Source: Gilliamella sp. wkB171
GTDB taxonomy: Bacteria; Pseudomonadota; Gammaproteobacteria; Enterobacterales; Orbaceae
Assembly (NCBI RefSeq): GCF_001693755.1
Contig: NZ_LYST01000048.1
Location: 29,874 to 93,873, forward strand
Reading direction: 5' to 3'
DNA length: 64,000 nucleotides
Under the pieces are notes generated by a model. That model saw only the letters and a list, made by a program, of their open reading frames with translations. It ran no database searches and was not told where the DNA came from. This document shows positions 56,116 through 64,000 of the stretch, piece by piece. Positions within the stretch are counted from its first letter, which is position 1. Each line of letters begins with the position of its first letter. Made by a program: the position numbers and the translations under genes.

Positions 56116-58263
56116 ATGTCTCGTACTATTATGCTAATTCCAACCGGAACCAATGTCGGTTTAACAGGTGTGAGTCTTGGTGTTATTCGAGCTATGGAGC
56201 GTCAAGGTATTAACCTAAATGTGTTTAAACCCGTTGCACAACCAAGAGCAGGAGGAGATGCGCCAGACAATACTACAACTTTAGTTAGTCATAACACATC
56301 TATTCCTGCTTTAAAACCACTAAAAATGAGTCATGTTGAAAATCTATTAGGTTTAAATCAACAAGATGTATTAATGGAAGAGATTGTTGCACTTTATGCT
56401 GAAAACACCAAAGGTGCAGATGTTGTGTTAGTTGAAGGTATTGTGCCAACATCCGATTATCCGTTTGCGAATGAACTAAATAATAATATTGCTAAAACTC
56501 TTGGCGCTGAAATTATTTTTGTCGTTAACATGGGTAAAGATACACCAGAACAGCTTAAAGATCGTATTGAAATTGCGCGCTCTAACTTTGGTGGTATTAA
56601 AAATGAAAAAATTGTAGGTGTAATTGTTAATAAAGTGAATGCACCAGTTGAAGAGCAATCACTTGCTCGTCCTGATGTTGCAGAAATTTATCATACACCA
56701 AAATTTGACGATAAAAAAATCACCATTAAAGATTTAAACGAATATAGCCCACTTCCAGTTCTTGGTTGTATTCCTTGGAATATGGATCTAAGCGCTTGCC
56801 GCGCAATCGATATTGCTAAACATTTTGATGCTAAAATTATCAATGAAGGTGGCATTAAAAACCGTCGTATTAAACATATTTCTTTCTGTTCAAGAAGCGT
56901 TCCTAACATCATTAACCACTTGCAACCTAATGCATTATTAGTAACTTCAGCAGATCGCTCAGATGTCCTTGTTACTATTTGTTTAGCGGCTATGAATGGT
57001 GTATCAATCGGTGGTGTGTTATTAACGGGTGGCTATGAAATTGATGACAAAATCTATAAATTATGTCAACCAGCTTTTGATACCGGTTTACCAGTATTTA
57101 CTGTACAAACAAATACTTTCCAAACATCAATCAATTTACAACAATTTAACTTAGAAATTCCGGTTGATGATAAAGAGCGTATGGAAAACACACAAAACTT
57201 TGTGGCTGATCATATCGATTCTAGTTGGATTAAATCATTAAATGAAGTAGTGAATTCTGCTCGTCGCTTATCACCACCTGCGTTCCGTTATCAATTAACT
57301 GAACTTGCTCGCAATGCGAAAAAAGTGGTGGTATTGCCTGAAGGTGATGAACCAAGAACGGTAAAAGCAGCGGCTATTTGTGCTGAACGTAATATCGCAA
57401 AATGTGTGTTACTTGGTAATCCTGATGAAGTGCGTAAAGTTGCTGCATCACAAGGCGTGACTTTAGGCCAAGGTGTTGAAATTGTCGATCCGGAATCAAT
57501 TCGTGAAAAATATGTACCTCGTTTAGTTGAATTACGAAAAAACAAAGGTATGACCGAAGTTATCGCGCGTGAGCAATTAGCCGATAATGTGGTTCTTGGT
57601 ACTATGATGCTTGAAGCGAATGAAGTAGATGGTTTAGTATCAGGTGCGGTGCATACAACAGCAAATACTATTCGTCCACCATTACAATTAATTAAAACAG
57701 CACCGGGTAGTTCACTTGTTTCATCTGTGTTCTTTATGTTAATGCCAGATCAAGTCTACATTTATGGTGACTGTGCGATTAATCCAGATCCAAATGCGCA
57801 AGAGCTTGCTGAAATTGCTATCCAATCTGCTGATACTGCAATTGCTTTTGGTATTGAACCACGCATTGCGATGATCTCTTATTCAACAGGTAGTTCTGGT
57901 CAAGGTGCCGATGTTGAAAAAGTGAAAGAAGCTACTCGCATTGCGCAAGAAAAACGTCCTGATCTGATGATTGATGGTCCGTTACAATATGATGCGGCGG
58001 TAATGCCTGATGTGGCTAAATCTAAAGCACCAAACTCAAAAGTAGCTGGTCGTGCAACGGTATTTATCTTCCCTGACCTAAATACAGGTAATACCACTTA
58101 TAAAGCGGTACAACGTTCAGCAGATCTTGTGTCTATCGGTCCAATGTTACAAGGTATGCGTAAACCTGTTAATGATTTGTCACGTGGCGCATTAGTTGAC
58201 GATATCGTCTATACTATTGCATTAACTGCAATTCAATCAGCACAAGAAAATGCTGCAAAATAA
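56116..58263 (+). CDS. pta: phosphate acetyltransferase
   Basis: Pta interconverts acetyl-CoA and acetyl phosphate. The 715 residues are the long enterobacterial form: an N-terminal P-loop-like domain ([15 protein letters not shown]), a central DRTGG domain (~220-330), and the catalytic PTA domain from ~390 with [33 protein letters not shown] and [19 protein letters not shown] precedes the ATG. A clear terminator follows. Confidence 0.97.
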   Translation: MSRTIMLIPTGTNVGLTGVSLGVIRAMERQGINLNVFKPVAQPRAGGDAPDNTTTLVSHNTSIPALKPLKMSHVENLLGLNQQDVLMEEIVALYAENTKGADVVLVEGIVPTSDYPFANELNNNIAKTLGAEIIFVVNMGKDTPEQLKDRIEIARSNFGGIKNEKIVGVIVNKVNAPVEEQSLARPDVAEIYHTPKFDDKKITIKDLNEYSPLPVLGCIPWNMDLSACRAIDIAKHFDAKIINEGGIKNRRIKHISFCSRSVPNIINHLQPNALLVTSADRSDVLVTICLAAMNGVSIGGVLLTGGYEIDDKIYKLCQPAFDTGLPVFTVQTNTFQTSINLQQFNLEIPVDDKERMENTQNFVADHIDSSWIKSLNEVVNSARRLSPPAFRYQLTELARNAKKVVVLPEGDEPRTVKAAAICAERNIAKCVLLGNPDEVRKVAASQGVTLGQGVEIVDPESIREKYVPRLVELRKNKGMTEVIAREQLADNVVLGTMMLEANEVDGLVSGAVHTTANTIRPPLQLIKTAPGSSLVSSVFFMLMPDQVYIYGDCAINPDPNAQELAEIAIQSADTAIAFGIEPRIAMISYSTGSSGQGADVEKVKEATRIAQEKRPDLMIDGPLQYDAAVMPDVAKSKAPNSKVAGRATVFIFPDLNTGNTTYKAVQRSADLVSIGPMLQGMRKPVNDLSRGALVDDIVYTIALTAIQSAQENAAK

Positions 58264-58287
58264 GCGAAGCATGCAGTTCTAACCATA

Positions 58288-58325
58288 GATAAGAGGTGAT
58301 ACAATATCACCTCTTATTTTTTATA
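58288..58325 (+). terminator. terminator after pta
   Basis: ATAAGAGGTGATA, loop CAA and TATCACCTCTTAT pair over 13 bp, followed by TTTTTTAT. Confidence 0.85.
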
Positions 58326-58352
58326 TTATTTCATACCTTAGGAATAAAATTA

Positions 58353-59936
58353 ATGAAGCAAGACATCCACCAACAGCGCATATTAATCCTCGATTTTGGC
58401 TCTCAAGTTACCCAATTAATCGCTCGCCGAGTCCGTGAAATTGGTGTTTATTGTGAACTTTGGCCATGGGATGTATCAGAAGAAAAAATCAAACAGTTTA
58501 ATCCTAAAGGTATTATATTATCAGGCGGTCCAGAAAGTACTACCGAACAAAATAGCCCACGCGCACCTGAATATGTTTTTAGAGCTGGTGTGCCAGTGCT
58601 TGGTATCTGCTATGGTATGCAAACTATGGCGATTCAAGTAGGTAAGGGCGGACAAGTTACTGCATCTAATCAACGAGAGTTTGGTTATGCTAAAGTTGAT
58701 ATTGTTGCAAAATCAAAATTAACAGACGGTATTTTAGATAGCACCAATGATGCTGGCATTGAGCAACTTGATGTCTGGATGAGTCATGGCGATAAAGTCA
58801 CTTCATTACCTGACACATTTACCTTAATTGGGCAAACAGAAACTTGTCCATTTGCTATTATGGCCAACGATGAAAAACAGTTTTATGGTGTACAGTTCCA
58901 TCCTGAAGTTACTCATACCATTAAAGGATTAGAGTTATTAAAGCGTTTTGTGATTGATATTTGTCAGTGTGAAAAATTATGGACACCATCTTCAATTATT
59001 ACTGATGCGATAGCACGAATCAAAGAGAAAGTCGGCAATGACAAAGTATTATTAGGCTTATCCGGTGGTGTTGATTCTTCGGTTACGGCTTTATTATTAC
59101 ATCAAGCAATTGGCGACCAGTTGACCTGTGTGTTTGTCGATCATGGTTTATTACGTTTAAATGAAGCGAAGCAAGTCATGGAGATGTTTGGTGATAAATT
59201 TGGATTAAATATTATTGCCGTAAACGCTGAAGATCGGTTCATGGCTGCGTTAAAAGGAGAGGCTGATCCTGAAGCTAAACGTAAAATCATTGGTCGTGAA
59301 TTTGTTGCTGTTTTTGATGAAGAGGCGTCAAAATTAAAAGATGTCAAATGGCTTGCGCAAGGCACCATCTATCCAGATGTGATTGAATCAGCTGCGGCCG
59401 ATACCGGTAAAGCTCATGTGATTAAATCTCATCATAACGTTGGTGGCTTACCTGAAGATATGAAAATGGGGCTAGTTGAGCCATTAAGAGAATTATTCAA
59501 AGATGAAGTACGTAAAGTCGGTTTAGAACTAGGCTTACCTTACGAAATGCTTTATCGACATCCATTCCCTGGACCGGGTTTAGGGGTGCGTGTTCTTGGT
59601 GAAGTGAAAAAAGAGTATTGCGATTTACTACGCAAAGCTGATGCTATCTTTATTGAAGAACTCTACAAAGCTGATCTTTACCACAAAGTCAGTCAAGCTT
59701 TTACCGTATTCTTACCAGTACGCTCAGTTGGGGTAATGGGCGATGGACGTAAATATGATTGGGTTGTTTCACTACGAGCAGTAGAAACCGTAGACTTTAT
59801 GACCGCCCACTGGGCACATTTGCCATATGACTTTTTAGGGCGAGTATCAAATCGAATTATTAACGAAGTTAATGGTATTTCCCGTGTGGTTTATGATATT
59901 AGTGGAAAACCACCAGCAACTATCGAATGGGAATAA
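58353..59936 (+). CDS. guaA: GMP synthase (glutamine-hydrolysing)
   Basis: GuaA aminates XMP to GMP. From ATG 58353 it is 527 residues. The class I glutamine amidotransferase has the Cys nucleophile in [10 protein letters not shown] and the His-Glu in [10 protein letters not shown]; the ATP pyrophosphatase has the PP-loop LSGGVDSSV; the C-terminal dimer domain has [14 protein letters not shown]. The frame is open to 58296 but that stretch is the pta terminator. guaB is not in front of it as it is in E. coli. Confidence 0.97.
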   Translation: MKQDIHQQRILILDFGSQVTQLIARRVREIGVYCELWPWDVSEEKIKQFNPKGIILSGGPESTTEQNSPRAPEYVFRAGVPVLGICYGMQTMAIQVGKGGQVTASNQREFGYAKVDIVAKSKLTDGILDSTNDAGIEQLDVWMSHGDKVTSLPDTFTLIGQTETCPFAIMANDEKQFYGVQFHPEVTHTIKGLELLKRFVIDICQCEKLWTPSSIITDAIARIKEKVGNDKVLLGLSGGVDSSVTALLLHQAIGDQLTCVFVDHGLLRLNEAKQVMEMFGDKFGLNIIAVNAEDRFMAALKGEADPEAKRKIIGREFVAVFDEEASKLKDVKWLAQGTIYPDVIESAAADTGKAHVIKSHHNVGGLPEDMKMGLVEPLRELFKDEVRKVGLELGLPYEMLYRHPFPGPGLGVRVLGEVKKEYCDLLRKADAIFIEELYKADLYHKVSQAFTVFLPVRSVGVMGDGRKYDWVVSLRAVETVDFMTAHWAHLPYDFLGRVSNRIINEVNGISRVVYDISGKPPATIEWE

Positions 59937-59960
59937 TTTCATTTATCATTTATCACACTA

Positions 59961-59993
59961 ATAAAAGCCCTGTTAAGCAGGGCTTTTATTTCT
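59961..59993 (+). terminator. terminator after guaA
   Basis: ATAAAAGCCCTG and CAGGGCTTTTAT pair almost fully around a short TTAAG loop, followed by TTCTG. The A/T flanks give it some bidirectional character. Confidence 0.83.
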
Positions 59994-60135
59994 GTCCAAA
60001 TTCAAGTCAATTAAGTAGTTCAACCTACAAATTTATATTTTCTTTCACGTAAAAACTTTTTAATTATTAATAATCGTGTTTAAAATAAACATGATACAAA
60101 ATCAAATTGTTATATTGATGAATAAGGAATAGTGA

Positions 60136-60630
60136 ATGAAAGGAAGAATAAGTTATATTGTTGTGATAATTGGTATGTTGTTTATTTTTTCTGTACAAGC
60201 TAAAAATGAACTTAAAACGAGTGGTAAGTGGGTTTATGGTGAAGTTTTAGATGTCAAAACTAAGCAGAATAAAGATTTGGCAATCACAGCTGATTTTGAT
60301 CGTTTTTCATCAACTCCTGATGTTTTATTGGGTGTTAGTTGTGAAAGTAATACTATTTCGATAATAATTATGAATGACTTAATAACGCCAAAAACGCAGT
60401 GGACTTTTATTTTTACGGTAGATGGTAAAGAGATAAGCCAACAAAAATTAAAGTTTGATGATAAAATTCTATTCAGCAATTTTGATCATCTGTTCTATCA
60501 AAGTTTAAAAGATAAAAAAATGTTATTGGTAAAAGCATTTAATAAAACTAAAACTGTTAATATGAAATTTAGCTTAGATGGGTTCAATCAGGCGTTCATG
60601 CCAATAGAAATGCATTGTAAGAATAAATAA
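60136..60630 (+). CDS. hypothetical exported protein
   Basis: A 164-residue protein with a clear Sec signal peptide (basic start, hydrophobic core, cleavage near SVQAK at ~23). The mature part looks beta-rich with two Cys residues (near 75 and 161) that could form a disulphide. I know similar small periplasmic proteins near prophage ends, but do not recognise this family. TAAGGAA lies before the ATG. It is alone, at the border of the prophage remnant. Confidence 0.6.
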   Translation: MKGRISYIVVIIGMLFIFSVQAKNELKTSGKWVYGEVLDVKTKQNKDLAITADFDRFSSTPDVLLGVSCESNTISIIIMNDLITPKTQWTFIFTVDGKEISQQKLKFDDKILFSNFDHLFYQSLKDKKMLLVKAFNKTKTVNMKFSLDGFNQAFMPIEMHCKNK

Positions 60631-60718
60631 TTAAAAAGTATTACTATTGGATTTTTAATTTTAAACTCAATACATTTACGCTAAATAATTAGCGTAAAAA
60701 TTTAAATCGACAACTACT

Positions 60719-60868
60719 TTATTGCTGTTTACTGTTGGTATTATCCTCAGGTGGTTGTGTTGTTGGGGATATATTATTATATGTTTCTTTATGGTCTCCC
60801 TCGCATTCATAAACGGTAATACAGCCTGAAAGTAATAAAGTTGAAATTAATATCATGATAAACTTCAT
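60719..60868 (-). CDS. small lipoprotein
   Basis: A 49-residue minus-strand ORF, ATG 60868 to TAA at 60719. It has a short signal peptide with lipobox LLSGC (Cys16), then a Thr/Pro/Asn-rich tail. Its size and composition recall entericidins and phage Rz1-like lipoproteins, but no partner gene is seen. The ribosome site is weak (TAGGTAA). Confidence 0.5.
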   Translation of the reverse strand: MKFIMILISTLLLSGCITVYECEGDHKETYNNISPTTQPPEDNTNSKQQ

Positions 60869-61282
60869 TGCAATTACCTATAATAAAAAGCGCAGCTAGT
60901 AATTAAATTACACATTCCGAAAGTAATAATTAATAAGTAATATTTCATGGTCATATTCTCTTTTTGTTGCAAGGAAAATTATTAAAATTGTTTTAAATCA
61001 ATTTGATGTTTTTATTAAGTCACTCATTAATAAATAATAAGGATATAACCAGACAAACATCTTATTTTAAATAAAAGCTGTTTGTATGATTAGATTCTTA
61101 TTTTAGATTTGATTGATTCTTTGAGTATTAACTTTAAATTGATATAGATGTTTGAATTTTAGTTATCCTAATTAAAGTATTTTTTATTTACGGTTAAAAA
61201 AAGTATTTTTCATTAATTTAGTTGATTAAAAAAACATGTTTTACATTCACGATGTTCTTACGCCTTACTTGTCCAATAGTTA
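60869..61282. other. intergenic region at the prophage border
   Basis: About 410 bp of very A+T-rich sequence without a supported gene or strong repeat. An attachment site might be expected here, but no matching copy was found elsewhere in the window. Confidence 0.35.
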
Positions 61283-61432
61283 TCAGGAATATGCAATTAA
61301 CAAGGCGACCAATCCCATAAAGATTAATATTAAATTGGCAAAGTAGATAAATCGGATTTCGTGTTTAGTTAATTGATAATCTTTGTCAAATCTGTTTTTG
61401 GTTTTAATATTAATAAAATCTCTATTAATCAT
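61283..61432 (-). CDS. small membrane protein of the leftward phage operon
   Basis: A 49-residue ORF on the minus strand from ATG 61432 (AAGGAAA 7 bp upstream) to TGA at 61283. The first 29 residues are charged; the rest is one membrane helix (FANLILIFMGLVALLIAYS). It starts 12 bases after the terminator at 61444-61468, so it is expressed only on read-through. Function unknown. Confidence 0.5.
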   Translation of the reverse strand: MINRDFINIKTKNRFDKDYQLTKHEIRFIYFANLILIFMGLVALLIAYS

Positions 61433-61588
61433 GATATTTCCTTAAAAAAGGCCCCAACATGTTGGGGCGAAGGATGTGGTCTGTTCGCAGTCTTTCCCGC
61501 TGTCCTTTTCCTAACAACAGTGTGCGTGAGTGCTGATAGGATGAGATATGGCAGTATTAATTGTGTTATGTGCAATTAATACCGCCAT
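61429..61588 (-). pseudogene. broken Ash/Icd-like small phage ORF
   Basis: Two overlapping minus-strand frames read like one phage protein split by a frameshift near 61519: ATG 61588 gives MAVLIAHNTINTAISHPIST and stops at 61511, while the next frame continues TVVRKRTAGKTANRPHPSPQ and ends at 61429, overlapping the next start by ATGA. The second part resembles the tail of Ash/Icd-like ORFs of P1/P4-type phages as I recall them. The terminator palindrome lies inside it. It could also be an RNA element rather than a coding one. Confidence 0.35.
61444..61468 (-). terminator. perfect-palindrome terminator in the leftward phage transcript
   Basis: GCCCCAACATGTTGGGGC (61451-61468) is a perfect 18-bp palindrome. 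On the minus strand it is followed by CTTTTTT, an intrinsic terminator about 285 nt from the leftward promoter start. Confidence 0.8.
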
Positions 61589-61731
61589 CAGCCGTAGTTT
61601 ACCGTCATACCTGTGACATTTATCAAAACCGCAGTATGTTCATATGCCCCTGCTAGCTACTTGAATCTTATTAACGCATTAAATAACTCGTAGTCTTGTT
61701 TAATGACACTGTTAACTTGATTGGTTTTGAT
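61470..61731 (-). ncRNA. structured leader RNA of the leftward phage promoter
   Basis: The transcript from the promoter at 61738-61766 would run to the terminator at 61444-61468 (~285 nt). It contains a strong hairpin at 61550-61586 (12-13 bp stem, 11-nt loop) and a smaller GTCA/TGAC stem near 61600. Position and layout recall the P1 C4 and P4 CI immunity RNAs, which act by premature termination. The comparison is by architecture only. Confidence 0.4.
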
Positions 61732-61736
61732 GTTGC

Positions 61737-61766
61737 AATGATAATATATGTTATCATTGATGTCAA
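61737..61766 (-). promoter_or_regulatory. leftward phage promoter pL with operator
   Basis: On the minus strand a consensus -35 TTGACA (61761-61766), a 17-bp spacer and TATCAT (61738-61743). The palindrome AATGATAA-N6-TTATCATT (61737-61758) covers the spacer and -10, so repressor binding would shut it off. Confidence 0.75.
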
Positions 61767-61831
61767 TAATTAAAGTTATTAATTTGTGTTTTTTGGTTAT
61801 TGTTTGTTATCGATAAAGGCAACGCTACATT

Positions 61832-61961
61832 ATTGAGGTGAAACGGTCTCAGCCCGATAACGGGCTGTTGTAGAGAGGGAGTAAGCTGTGTTATCAATTG
61901 TTATCATTTCAACCTGTGCTGGTTGATTGATATGGTGTGTTTTTGTCTGATTATCGGGCTC
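61832..61961. other. region after the repressor gene
   Basis: It holds AGCCCG-ATAA-CGGGCT (hairpin near 61852-61867), two further TTATCA half-sites (near 61892-61908), and TCAACC/GGTTGA (near 61909-61926). Any of these could end the repressor mRNA or bind repressor. Confidence 0.35.
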
Positions 61962-62657
61962 TTAGTTAAGAATGGATGATTGCCACCAAACTCGTCCTAA
62001 AATAGTAATCTCATCTTGTGAAATGATTTCATCCTCATAACCTGGATTATAACTTCGGATTTTGATTTGATTACCGGGTAGTTTTTCTAAAATTTTGATT
62101 CGGAGTAACCCGTCATGATTAATCGCATAAATTTTACCATCACGAATACTGGTATCGGCCTGGTCAATAGCAACCGTGGCACCATCTTGAAAAACAGGCT
62201 CCATACTGTCACCATAAACTGTTAAGCAAACTGCGCAATCTTTATCAATGCCATAGCGGCGCATGGTTGAACGAGACAGTCTCAATTTGTAACCATTATA
62301 ATCTTCAATATCATCTGCAAATCCATCACCGGCAGATAGCCGTACATCCTTATAAAATGGCACTTCAACCTCATCATTATCAAGTGGTGTTTGACTATCC
62401 CAGTCATCGATAGTTCCCAGTATTTTTGCATTGGCTTGGTTTTTGCCCACGTCAGGTTTCCCGACGCCTTGGGTAAGCCATAACAGGTCAACATTTAAGG
62501 CTGTTGCAATTTCAACAATTTTGCGAGATGTGCTTGATTTACCTGAAACTAGTTTTTGAATGGCGGGTTGGCTAATTTTGACTATCTCGGCTAATTGGTG
62601 CTGAGACAAGCCGGATGCTTGTAATGCCCAATTTATTCTATCGGTAAAAGTGGTCAT
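61962..62657 (-). CDS. phage repressor, S24/LexA-like autocleaving type
   Basis: A CI/C2-type repressor that keeps the prophage silent and cleaves itself when RecA is activated. The 231 residues have an N-terminal HTH (LSQHQLAEIVKISQPAIQKL, 18-37), a linker, the Ala109-Gly110 cleavage site (RLSAGDGF), and the serine-lysine pair Ser151 (YGDSMEP) and Lys188 (LLRIKIL). All catalytic parts are intact, so it should be inducible. Its own promoter lies in the operator region to the right. Confidence 0.92.
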   Translation of the reverse strand: MTTFTDRINWALQASGLSQHQLAEIVKISQPAIQKLVSGKSSTSRKIVEIATALNVDLLWLTQGVGKPDVGKNQANAKILGTIDDWDSQTPLDNDEVEVPFYKDVRLSAGDGFADDIEDYNGYKLRLSRSTMRRYGIDKDCAVCLTVYGDSMEPVFQDGATVAIDQADTSIRDGKIYAINHDGLLRIKILEKLPGNQIKIRSYNPGYEDEIISQDEITILGRVWWQSSILN

Positions 62658-63196
62658 AGTATTACCTCGTGGTTATCGACCGGGTCAGTATATAACCCAA
62701 GTTATCAAATATCAATGATTAATAGCGATAATGATAATTGCTTTAAATGATAATATAGGTTATCATTATTAATAATTAAAATTATCAAACTCAAATTGAG
62801 CAATAATAACAATAACTTTAACGATAAAACGCCCAATCAATTGAGTACTTTTGATGATTTTAATTTAATGGGTAGTGTAATTTACTTAATTATCTGGGGC
62901 GTTAGCGGTTTGTACTAATGATATTTTACTCTTTACTGAGTTATCACGGATGTAGTCCTAAGCTCACTATACTGCGAAGGTTTATAAGAAGGGCATGAAC
63001 TTGTTTAGTTTCGATGTTTTTTCTAAGTAATAAGTAATAAGCAGTAAGTAGTTGTCAGGACAGTGTAACGCATAGCCCTGATAATTTTAGGCTCATTAGT
63101 TTGTTTTAACTCAGCATAAAGAATAACACAAGTTACCCATTAATATTTTGAACCCAATATCAGCATAAAAAATAGTGGAATAAAGAAGAGGTCACA
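62658..63196. promoter_or_regulatory. phage operator region right of the repressor
   Basis: A palindrome AATGATAA-N6-TTATCATT at 62746-62767 repeats the operator at 61737-61758, with extra TTATCA/TGATAA half-sites at about 62702, 62726-62738 and 62783. TTGCTT (62738-62743), 17 bp and TATCAT (62761-62766) would be a rightward promoter lying under the operator. The remaining ~400 bp to the Q gene hold no cro-like ORF or any other gene I can support. Confidence 0.65.
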
Positions 63197-63580
63197 ATGA
63201 AAGAGACGAAAGATATTTTAACGGCATGGCGAAATACCCGCATTGTTAAGCGTATAGGAACAGAATATCCATCACAATCATCGGTTGTTGCTGGAGCGGC
63301 TCGAGATTTTGATTATCGCCAATATTTGACAGAGCAAGAAGCAGAGGTTGTTGATAATGCTGTTTTGAGTTTGAAAGAATATAATCCGGTGCAATGGACG
63401 GTGTTAGTGGCGTATTACTTAAAGAATGTGTCTTGTAATGCACAAGCGAAAGCGATAGGTAAAAGGCCTCACGACATTATCAATATTTTGAATCAGGCAC
63501 AAAGTTTTGTGGGAGGGAATATTTATCCATTTTTCAATAAAAGTAGTAAAAATGTTAAACATTGCAGTGAAAATGCTTGA
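63197..63580 (+). CDS. phage antitermination protein Q
   Basis: Q-type antiterminators load on RNA polymerase at the late promoter and let it pass terminators, switching on lysis and structural genes. The 127 residues fit the small antiterminator Q family: an N-terminal W-R-x-R segment, YPSQSSVVAGAA (25-36), and a C-terminal helix-turn-helix-like GKRPHDIINILNQAQSFVGG. GAAGAGG precedes the ATG. Its stop (63578-63580) overlaps the late promoter, as in lambda-like phages. Confidence 0.85.
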   Translation: MKETKDILTAWRNTRIVKRIGTEYPSQSSVVAGAARDFDYRQYLTEQEAEVVDNAVLSLKEYNPVQWTVLVAYYLKNVSCNAQAKAIGKRPHDIINILNQAQSFVGGNIYPFFNKSSKNVKHCSENA

Positions 63581-63605
63581 CATTGCGCAAATAAGCATAT
63601 ATAAT
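63577..63605 (+). promoter_or_regulatory. phage late promoter (PR'-like), full consensus
   Basis: TTGACA (63577-63582), a 17-bp spacer and TATAAT (63600-63605): both hexamers match sigma-70 consensus exactly. It overlaps the end of the Q gene. The start of transcription would be near 63612. Confidence 0.85.
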
Positions 63606-63633
63606 TAGTCCAAAATCAAAATTTAAACGCATA

Positions 63634-63666
63634 AAAAAGCCCGCTAGCAATAGACGGGCTTTTTTG
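63634..63666 (+). terminator. late leader terminator (tR'-like)
   Basis: AAAAAGCCCG-CTA and TAG-CGGGCTTTTT pair with one bulged A, followed by a T-run. It ends a transcript of only about 55 nt from the late promoter unless Q acts, matching the lambda 6S RNA arrangement. Confidence 0.85.
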
Positions 63667-64000
63667 TTATGTGAAATATATTGCAACATATTGTATTAAC
63701 TAATTAAATTATTTTTGAATTTGAGTAGCTCAAAATAGGGTAATGCAAATATTTAGAGATTGATTAGATAAATAATCAATAACATATTAAACTTTATTCG
63801 ATAGTGTATTTATTCCCTTAAATGATACCAAACATCTTAATTCATCAAGAAAACAAGTAATCTTTTGCGTATCAATCTTATTATTTACCTTTTATCGATT
63901 TCTACTTGCACAACAATGGCAATGATTTTGATGTAAATTAGTTTAATAAACATTATAAAAATGTTTGTTGTTGAATATTTTATAATTTTATCAATTAGTT
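63667..64000. other. right-end region after the late terminator
   Basis: About 330 A+T-rich bp without a gene or repeat that I can support. In a complete prophage lysis genes would follow here. Confidence 0.4.

Larger units (their letters stand above)
61283..64000. mobile_element. lambdoid prophage remnant (immunity and late-control region)
   Basis: This stretch holds an S24 repressor, two copies of the same operator on either side of it, a leftward promoter with a structured leader RNA, an antiterminator Q and a late promoter-terminator pair. No integrase, cro, replication, lysis or structural genes are visible. Q follows the immunity region directly, so either a large deletion has occurred or the element continues to the right of the window. 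Boundaries are approximate. Confidence 0.7.

Noticed and set aside
61373..61579. 68-aa plus-strand ORF in the phage region
   Set aside because: It is antisense to the leftward leader RNA and Ash-like frame and has no ribosome site.

Overview
The window looks like a low-GC gammaproteobacterial chromosome. Gene order and protein sequences sit close to Enterobacterales and Pasteurellales but with strong A+T bias. The best guess is the Orbaceae (Gilliamella, Frischella and relatives, insect-gut symbionts); this is inferred from style, not proven. Supporting neighbourhoods are dapA-bamC-purC followed by yeaL, tmcA, cysZ and ypfN-dapE-yffB, plus dnaX-ybaB, ruvAB and yfbV/ackA-pta.

Layout. 1-9561 is a complete type I-F CRISPR-Cas locus: a one-spacer array (301-388) with a leader carrying a perfect IHF site, then cas1, cas2-3, a non-coding/regulatory insertion (4950-5600) with a 107-aa orphan protein, then csy1, csy2, csy3 and cas6f. 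9.9-10.4 kb has an orphan 139-aa ORF. 10.4-23.4 kb is housekeeping: yccS, grxD, rnt, ybgI, dapA-bamC-purC, yeaL, tmcA, cysZ and, on the minus strand, yffB-dapE-ypfN. 24.0-26.9 kb is feoABC. 27.2-31.0 kb is a pentose-phosphate set (rpiB, tal, tkt). 31.0-35.9 kb (minus) has a YbiP/OpgE-like phosphoethanolamine transferase, norM and rimO. 36.2-39.4 kb is a divergent siderophore-binding lipoprotein and TonB-dependent receptor with Fur-like boxes between them. 39.4-46 kb has a lipoprotein, tRNA-Val, recQ, a membrane transporter and an M20 amidohydrolase. 46-60 kb has dnaX, ybaB, a cold-shock/nuclease-like orphan, ruvAB, cysK, a membrane protein, priC, yfbV, ackA, pta and guaA. From about 61.3 kb to the end is a lambdoid prophage remnant: S24 repressor, paired operators, a leftward promoter with a structured leader RNA, antiterminator Q, and a late promoter followed at once by a terminator.

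Most notable. Between cas2-3 and csy1 there is a minimal pseudo-CRISPR: two degenerate I-F repeats (4964-4991, 5028-5055) around a 36-nt spacer-like segment. The second repeat doubles as an intrinsic terminator. The first 17 nt of the spacer match 15 of 17 positions of a site only 42 bp downstream (5070-5086), directly after a CC, the type I-F PAM. One of the two mismatches is at position 6, a base that Cascade flips out. The site overlaps or abuts the promoter region of the orphan gene (and possibly the csy genes). This is the signature of a CRISPR-resembling regulatory RNA (CreA/CreR type) that would guide Cascade to repress its own locus or guard a linked element. It appears to be a new instance, paired here with an unrecognised protein.
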